Shown: positions 1-5,195 of the stretch, piece after piece
How positions within the stretch are numbered: the first letter of the stretch is position 1
How the letters are laid out: the number at the start of each line of letters is the position of its first letter
Source of the DNA: Gammaproteobacteria bacterium
Lineage (GTDB): Bacteria; Pseudomonadota; Gammaproteobacteria; Pseudomonadales; Azotimanducaceae_A
Reading direction: 5' to 3'
NCBI GenBank assembly: GCA_002728935.1
Contig: PBWF01000097.1
Location: forward strand, 1-5,195
Length of the DNA: 5,195 nucleotides
Translations under genes and position numbers: made by a program
The notes under the pieces: model-generated
What the model was told of the DNA's origin: nothing
Database searches by the model: none
Seen by the model: only the letters and a program-made list of their open reading frames with translations

Positions 1-69
1 AAAGTTGCAGACCATGTGGATGCTGTTATTGCAGCTGCCCAACCTGAGGCTGAGCTAGAAACTGCTTAA
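1..69 (+). CDS. 3' end of an unidentified protein gene (partial)
   Basis: Frame 1 is open from the window edge to a TAA at 67-69 and gives 22 residues ending PEAELETA. The other two forward frames hit stops within this stretch. The tail is rich in alanine and acidic residues (VIAAAQPEAELE), typical of a soluble protein's disordered C-terminus. I do not recognise the family, and 22 residues are too few to assign a function. It reads toward the tRNA-Leu, with 70 bp between its stop and the tRNA. That it is coding is an inference from the open frame and composition. Confidence 0.5.
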   Translation, partial: KVADHVDAVIAAAQPEAELETA

Positions 70-74
70 CTTAT

Positions 75-102
75 TTGATTTTGATGGATCAGGCGGTAAA
101 AT
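75..102 (+). promoter_or_regulatory. Candidate promoter for tRNA-Leu
   Basis: TTGATT at 75-80 and TAAAAT at 97-102 are separated by 16 bp and resemble sigma-70 -35 and -10 boxes. The bases just after the -10 box (ACCGCC) are GC-rich, as in stringently controlled stable-RNA promoters. Transcription would start near 109, leaving a leader of about 30 nt before the tRNA. The -10 box lies inside the inverted repeat at 87-113, so the two signals overlap and one reading may be wrong. The assignment rests on visual matching only. Confidence 0.4.
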
Positions 103-113
103 ACCGCCTGATC
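87..113 (+). terminator. Perfect 12-bp inverted repeat; possible terminator of the upstream gene
   Basis: GATCAGGCGGTA (87-98) is followed by AAA (99-101) and the exact complement TACCGCCTGATC (102-113). It lies 18 bp after the stop of the partial upstream gene, where a terminator or a 3'-end stabilising hairpin would be expected. No T-tract follows on either strand, so it is not a canonical intrinsic terminator. It could instead be an mRNA 3'-end protecting stem or an operator acting on the overlapping promoter of the tRNA. The repeat itself is certain; its role is not. Confidence 0.45.
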
Positions 114-139
114 ACAGAGTTTAAATCCATCTTTTAAAT

Positions 140-226
140 GCCGAGGTGGTGGAATTGGTAGACACGCTAGCTTCAGGTGCTAGTGCTCGAAAGGGCGTGG
201 AGGTTCAAGTCCTCTTCTCGGCACCA
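140..226 (+). tRNA. tRNA-Leu, anticodon CAG, CCA encoded
   Basis: This 87-nt class II tRNA decodes CUG leucine codons. The acceptor stem pairs GCCGAGG (140-146) with TCTCGGC (216-222), ending in one G-U pair. The anticodon stem CTAGC/GCTAG (167-171 and 179-183) encloses a TT-CAG-GT loop, placing the anticodon at 174-176. The 15-nt variable arm (184-198) folds as GCTC-GAAA-GGGC, the long arm expected of tRNA-Leu. The T arm is GGAGG-TTCAAGT-CCTCT (199-215). A discriminator A at 223 and a genomic CCA at 224-226 complete the molecule. The 5' half closely matches my recollection of E. coli leuU, but leuU carries GAG. No second tRNA and no clear terminator follow before the convergent dehydrogenase gene. 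Confidence 0.97.
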
Positions 227-347
227 CCTAACTCCCTCAGGCCGCTATCTTAGAGTCTTTTGTTACCGAACCGTTAACCAGAAAAACAGTGAAGAAGGTT
301 GGTGATATGCAGTGAAAGGCCTCGCGTCATTCTTTAAGCGATTCCGA

Positions 348-1406
348 TCACCCGGCTAGCCAAGACTCCACATCGCCGCTCGTTATGCCCGCCTTTTCTG
401 CCGCATCACATATATCCTTTAACGATCCATCGTCGATGGGAATGCCATCGCGCAAACGATACGCCATGGTCTCTCGCTCGGGATCACCAGGAAGACGGAC
501 ATGATCGACGCCCTTTGCGGGCCTCGATGATCGCGCGTATTGCTGCATCCCTTCTACTTCAGCCCGAAATTGCTCACCGCCCCCAAAAAGATCAGGGTCC
601 AGAACAAACATCAGCATATGGTTAACCGTGATTTGGCCCTGCCTGGAATCGTCTTGCATCGTCCACTCACCTGCGAGCGCGCCGCCTAAAAGCTCGCATA
701 TATAAGCAAGCCCAGACCCTTTGTGACCGCCGAAAGGACCAAGCGATCCACCAGAGGCAATGACACTCGGGTCATTCGTTGGGCGTCCTTCAGCGTCAAA
801 TAAACACCCTGGCGGCACATCCTCGCCTTTCAATCCTGCCACCCTGACCTTACCAAGGGCGATTGCACTGGTCGCCATATCTAAAATGACAGGGTCATCG
901 CCCGTCGGCACGCCGCAGCAAAAAGGATTGGTTTGTACCCGTTTATCCCGGCCGCCCCACAAAGAAACAAAGGGCGGGTGACCGACAACGTTCACAAAGT
1001 GGATGGAGATTAATCCTTCGCGAACGCAGTGCTCTGCATAGGTCCCAATACGTCCGAGGTGGTGATTATTGCGGGAGCCTACGCAGGCCATGCCCATGGA
1101 TTTCGCTCGCTCAATCGCCAGGTCAGTAGCCTGCCGGCCGACCACCTGACCGAAACCGTATCCACCATCAACGAGTAAGACTGCGCCTTTGTCGGTCACC
1201 ACTTCGGCATCGGCATTCACTTTAAGTCCGCCTCGAAGCGCGCTCGCCACATAGTTGGGGATCATTCCGACGCCATGAGAGTCATGACCCTTTAAGTTTG
1301 AGAGCACGAGGTGCTCGGCCGTTTCCCTGGCCTTCTCCTCCGCAGTGCCTAGTTTTTCAAAAATAGCCTGCGCAAACCCGGTTAGTTGTGTGCTGTCGAT
1401 CTGCAT
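348..1406 (-). CDS. Ldh_2-family NAD(P)-dependent 2-hydroxycarboxylate dehydrogenase, YbiC/HcxB-like
   Basis: The 352-residue cytoplasmic oxidoreductase belongs to the malate/L-lactate dehydrogenase family (Ldh_2), which is unrelated to classical Rossmann-fold lactate or malate dehydrogenases. Members interconvert 2-hydroxy and 2-oxo acids with NAD(P)H. Family signatures in order are GHDSHGVGMIP (40-50), RNNHHLGRIG (112-121), QTNPF (158-162), LDMATSAIALGK (175-186) and GGHKGSGLA (226-234). H44 lies in the SHG motif, the expected catalytic histidine. Length and local sequence agree best with my memory of E. coli YbiC (hydroxycarboxylate dehydrogenase B), including PPGCL, ELLGGAL and a C-terminal GIPIDDGS. 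Sister enzymes include AllD (ureidoglycolate), ComC (sulfolactate) and DlgD (diketogulonate), so the substrate is open. The ATG at 1406 has GGAGG five bases upstream (1412-1416). The gene is intact, follows purA in the same direction after 214 bp, and is probably transcribed separately. No transporter or regulator gene accompanies it. Confidence 0.9.
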   Translation of the reverse strand: MQIDSTQLTGFAQAIFEKLGTAEEKARETAEHLVLSNLKGHDSHGVGMIPNYVASALRGGLKVNADAEVVTDKGAVLLVDGGYGFGQVVGRQATDLAIERAKSMGMACVGSRNNHHLGRIGTYAEHCVREGLISIHFVNVVGHPPFVSLWGGRDKRVQTNPFCCGVPTGDDPVILDMATSAIALGKVRVAGLKGEDVPPGCLFDAEGRPTNDPSVIASGGSLGPFGGHKGSGLAYICELLGGALAGEWTMQDDSRQGQITVNHMLMFVLDPDLFGGGEQFRAEVEGMQQYARSSRPAKGVDHVRLPGDPERETMAYRLRDGIPIDDGSLKDICDAAEKAGITSGDVESWLAG

Positions 1407-1524
1407 CCCGGCCTCCGATTACCCTATTTGGCTGTAGCTTAACCCGATCGCCACCAGCCCTGCATGTTCTCTGGCACACGCCGGCACCTCAACCGATTCA
1501 CTGGATACTTAACATAAAAATTTA

Positions 1525-1538
1525 GGGTGAGCTAACCC
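1525..1538. promoter_or_regulatory. Operator-like imperfect palindrome in the purA-dehydrogenase gap
   Basis: Read on the minus strand the site is GGGTTAGCTCACCC, a 14-bp palindrome with a single mismatched pair (GGGT-n-AGCT-n-ACCC). It lies about 118 bp upstream of the dehydrogenase ATG and is followed on that strand by an AT-rich run (1507-1524) where a promoter -10 could lie. I found no convincing -35/-10 pair anywhere in 1407-1620. The placement suits a transcription-factor site for the dehydrogenase gene, but a 14-bp imperfect palindrome could arise by chance. The rest of the gap shows only a weak 5-bp repeat (TGAGT 1559-1563, ACTCA 1572-1576). Confidence 0.25.
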
Positions 1539-1620
1539 GTTGATTTGCGCGGGAGCAATGAGTAGGCAGTCACTCAGTGGATGAAAATAAGCCGCCCAGC
1601 TCGCGCCTGCCCCTTACGAA

Positions 1621-4061
<2,441 letters not shown>

Positions 4062-4064
<3 letters not shown>

Positions 4065-4075
4065 CTTTGCCTCCT
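4062..4075 (-). promoter_or_regulatory. Strong ribosome-binding site fixing the TTG start of hisZ
   Basis: On the minus strand AGGAGG (4075-4070) is followed by CAAAG and then TTG (4064-4062). The TAG stop of yjeT (4076-4074) overlaps the first bases of the AGGAGG. The perfect Shine-Dalgarno at ideal spacing, together with the lack of a nearby ATG, decides the TTG start. The overlap with the yjeT stop suggests that ribosomes finishing yjeT can restart at hisZ. Confidence 0.85.
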
Positions 4076-4265
4076 AAGGGCTAAGCCACATCAACAATAA
4101 CGAACCAGAGATCATCATGGCGAAGCCAATCCACCTGAGCGCCGAGGGCTCCGCCTCAACGACCTGCTTCAGCCATGCTTGCCACTTCTCTGGATAGAGA
4201 AACGGCATCATACCCTCGATAACCAAGAGCAAACAGAGGGCGACCCATAAATCGTTTAAGGTCAT
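4074..4265 (-). CDS. yjeT: Small inner-membrane protein of the DUF2065/YjeT family
   Basis: The 63-residue protein has two hydrophobic segments, about residues 6-22 (LWVALCLLLVIEGMMPF) and 44-61 (RWIGFAMMISGSLLLMWL). They are joined by a short loop with YPEKWQAWLKQV (24-35), so it is a two-helix hairpin in the inner membrane. The pattern LxLVxEGxxPxLYPxxW, followed by an LRxxG start to the second helix, is the DUF2065 signature seen in E. coli YjeT, which has a similar length and also sits between hflC and purA. No biochemical function is established. The constant neighbourhood suggests some tie to HflKC/FtsH or membrane quality control, but that is inference only. The ATG at 4265 has no recognisable Shine-Dalgarno, and a stem-loop arm lies where one would be expected. 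Confidence 0.9.
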   Translation of the reverse strand: MTLNDLWVALCLLLVIEGMMPFLYPEKWQAWLKQVVEAEPSALRWIGFAMMISGSLLLMWLSP

Positions 4266-4271
4266 AAGCGC

Positions 4272-4312
4272 GGCACTGCAAGGGACTGAGTGATAGTAAT
4301 CACGCCAGTGCC
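4272..4312 (-). promoter_or_regulatory. Two-tier stem-loop in the hflC-yjeT gap
   Basis: In the minus-strand transcript GGCACTG (complement of 4306-4312) pairs with CAGTGCC (complement of 4272-4278), a perfect 7-bp outer stem. Inside it GTGAT and ATCAC (4299-4303 and 4290-4294) form a 5-bp stem closed by four bases. The outer 3' arm ends 6 bases before the yjeT ATG, in the usual Shine-Dalgarno position. No T-run follows, so it is not an intrinsic terminator. It may limit yjeT translation or mark an RNA-processing point after hflC. The pairing is directly visible; its function is inference. Confidence 0.4.
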
Positions 4313-4318
4313 CCGCTG

Positions 4319-5191
4319 CTAATCAACCTTACTGTTGCTCAAATACTTAAAGAAATCGCTGTTGGGGTCTAAGAGTAGAATGTCGCCCTTCTCGGCAAAC
4401 GTCTTTCGGTAAGCAGACATGCTGCGGTAAAACGCATAAAACTCTTTGTCCTCATTGAAAGCGAGCGCGTAAAGCTTGGCAGCCTCAGCATCGCCATCCC
4501 CTCGAATGGTCTCGGCATCGCCATAGGCCTCTGCAAGAATCACGGAGGTTTGCTTATCTGCGTCAGCAATGATTCCAACCGCCATTTCTTGCCCTTTCGC
4601 CCGGTGCTCCTTCGCTTCGATATCACGCTCGGTGTTCATTCGGTTATAAACGGACTGACTCACCTCAGGCGGTAGATCGATTTGCTTGACTCGAACATCG
4701 ACTACTCTGACCCCTAATTCATCATCAGCGACCAAATTAAGATTCTTCACAAGCGACTCCATGAGCTCGTCGCGCTCTCCTGACACAACTTCATAAAGGC
4801 TCCGCCGGCTCATCTCGTTTCGCAGGCCGTTGTTGATTCGCTGTTTCAAAAGCTCTTCTGCTCGGCGTTGGTCGCCTGATGTTGCTGTATAGAATTTTTC
4901 GACGTTTTGTACCTGAAATTTGGCGAAGGAATCAACAATGAGCGCCTTTTTCTCCAGAGTTAAAAAACGCTCTGCTGGCGCATCAACCGTTAACACACGA
5001 GCATCGAATTTTCTGACCTCTTCTACAAAAGGCACCTTAAAGTGAAGCCCAGTTTCGACGTCGGGGTTAACGACTTTCCCCAGTCGCAAAAGGACCGCTC
5101 GCTCCATTTCGTTCACGATGTAAAGGGCGTTACTTCCCAAAAACAGGACACCAACGACCAATATCCCGAGGATTGTAGTTCTGTTCGACAT
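4319..5191 (-). CDS. hflC: FtsH protease modulator HflC (SPFH/band 7 protein)
   Basis: HflC and its partner HflK form a large membrane-anchored cage around the FtsH protease and modulate degradation of membrane and regulatory substrates. The 290-residue protein begins with a short basic N-terminus and a signal-anchor helix at about 6-25 (TILGILVVGVLFLGSNALYI), placing the bulk in the periplasm. The band 7 domain follows: NEMERAVLLRLGKV (27-40), GLHFKVPFVEEVRKFDAR (48-65), and VRVVDVRVKQIDLPPEVSQSVYNRM (161-185). A charged alanine-rich helix of coiled-coil type comes next (186-240, TERDIEAKEHRAKG to DAEAAKLYALAF). The C-terminus DILLLDPNSDFFKYL (270-284) is the HflC hallmark and separates it from HflK. 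E. coli HflC is 334 residues; pseudomonad versions are near 290, so this is full length. The ATG at 5191 is four bases from the window edge, so its ribosome-binding site and the expected upstream hflK are out of view. Confidence 0.96.
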   Translation of the reverse strand: MSNRTTILGILVVGVLFLGSNALYIVNEMERAVLLRLGKVVNPDVETGLHFKVPFVEEVRKFDARVLTVDAPAERFLTLEKKALIVDSFAKFQVQNVEKFYTATSGDQRRAEELLKQRINNGLRNEMSRRSLYEVVSGERDELMESLVKNLNLVADDELGVRVVDVRVKQIDLPPEVSQSVYNRMNTERDIEAKEHRAKGQEMAVGIIADADKQTSVILAEAYGDAETIRGDGDAEAAKLYALAFNEDKEFYAFYRSMSAYRKTFAEKGDILLLDPNSDFFKYLSNSKVD

Positions 5192-5195
5192 GCGA

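Noticed and set aside
1..69. Assigning the partial upstream gene to secG or tig because these often lie near a tRNA-Leu
   Set aside because: The 22 visible residues do not match the C-termini I know for either family, so no name is justified.
199..226. tRNA-Leu 3' end as an attachment site for an integrated element
   Set aside because: No second copy of the tRNA 3' end, and no integrase or phage-like gene, is visible in the window.
760..981. Plus-strand open frame of 73 codons inside the dehydrogenase gene
   Set aside because: It lies wholly antisense to a well-conserved coding gene, and its translation has no recognisable domain.
1559..1576. Inverted repeat TGAGT/ACTCA in the purA-dehydrogenase gap
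   Set aside because: Arms of only 5 bp with an 8-bp spacer are expected by chance in a gap of this size.
1575..1620. Possible intrinsic terminator after purA, a GC-rich stretch followed by TTATTTT on the minus strand
   Set aside because: The GC-rich bases do not form a stem of more than about 3 bp, so it does not meet the hairpin requirement.

Overview
The window looks like ordinary chromosome from a gammaproteobacterium of moderate GC content. The main evidence is gene order. On the minus strand, reading from the right edge, it carries hflC, yjeT (DUF2065), hisZ and purA. This matches the downstream half of the hfq-hflX-hflK-hflC cluster in pseudomonads and related lineages; enterobacteria have the same series without hisZ. 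The tRNA-Leu encodes its own CCA end, as is usual for gammaproteobacteria. I cannot name a genus from the sequence.

Layout. Positions 1-69 hold the 3' end of an unidentified plus-strand gene. A perfect 12-bp inverted repeat (87-113) follows, overlapping a possible promoter, and then a tRNA-Leu with anticodon CAG (140-226). From 348 on, every protein gene is on the minus strand, so the tRNA converges tail-to-tail with the gene at 348-1406. That gene encodes a malate/lactate-type dehydrogenase of the Ldh_2 family, closest in recalled sequence to E. coli YbiC/HcxB. A 214-bp gap with an operator-like palindrome (1525-1538) separates it from purA. From purA rightward the genes are tightly packed: purA to hisZ 14 bp, hisZ to yjeT 9 bp, yjeT to hflC 53 bp.

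How the genes work together. HflC is half of the membrane HflK/HflC complex that controls the FtsH protease. YjeT is a tiny inner-membrane protein of unknown function. HisZ is the regulatory subunit that the short form of HisG needs for the first step of histidine synthesis. PurA makes adenylosuccinate from IMP. HisZ and PurA meet metabolically because histidine synthesis consumes ATP and PRPP and returns AICAR to the purine pathway. The dehydrogenase has its own strong ribosome-binding site and a long upstream gap, so it is probably a separately regulated accessory gene.

I see no mobile element, CRISPR array, phage gene or defence-type system. The points worth a second look are small and mostly regulatory: the palindrome and promoter ahead of the tRNA, the structured and SD-less start of yjeT, the TTG start of hisZ, and the operator-like site ahead of the dehydrogenase.
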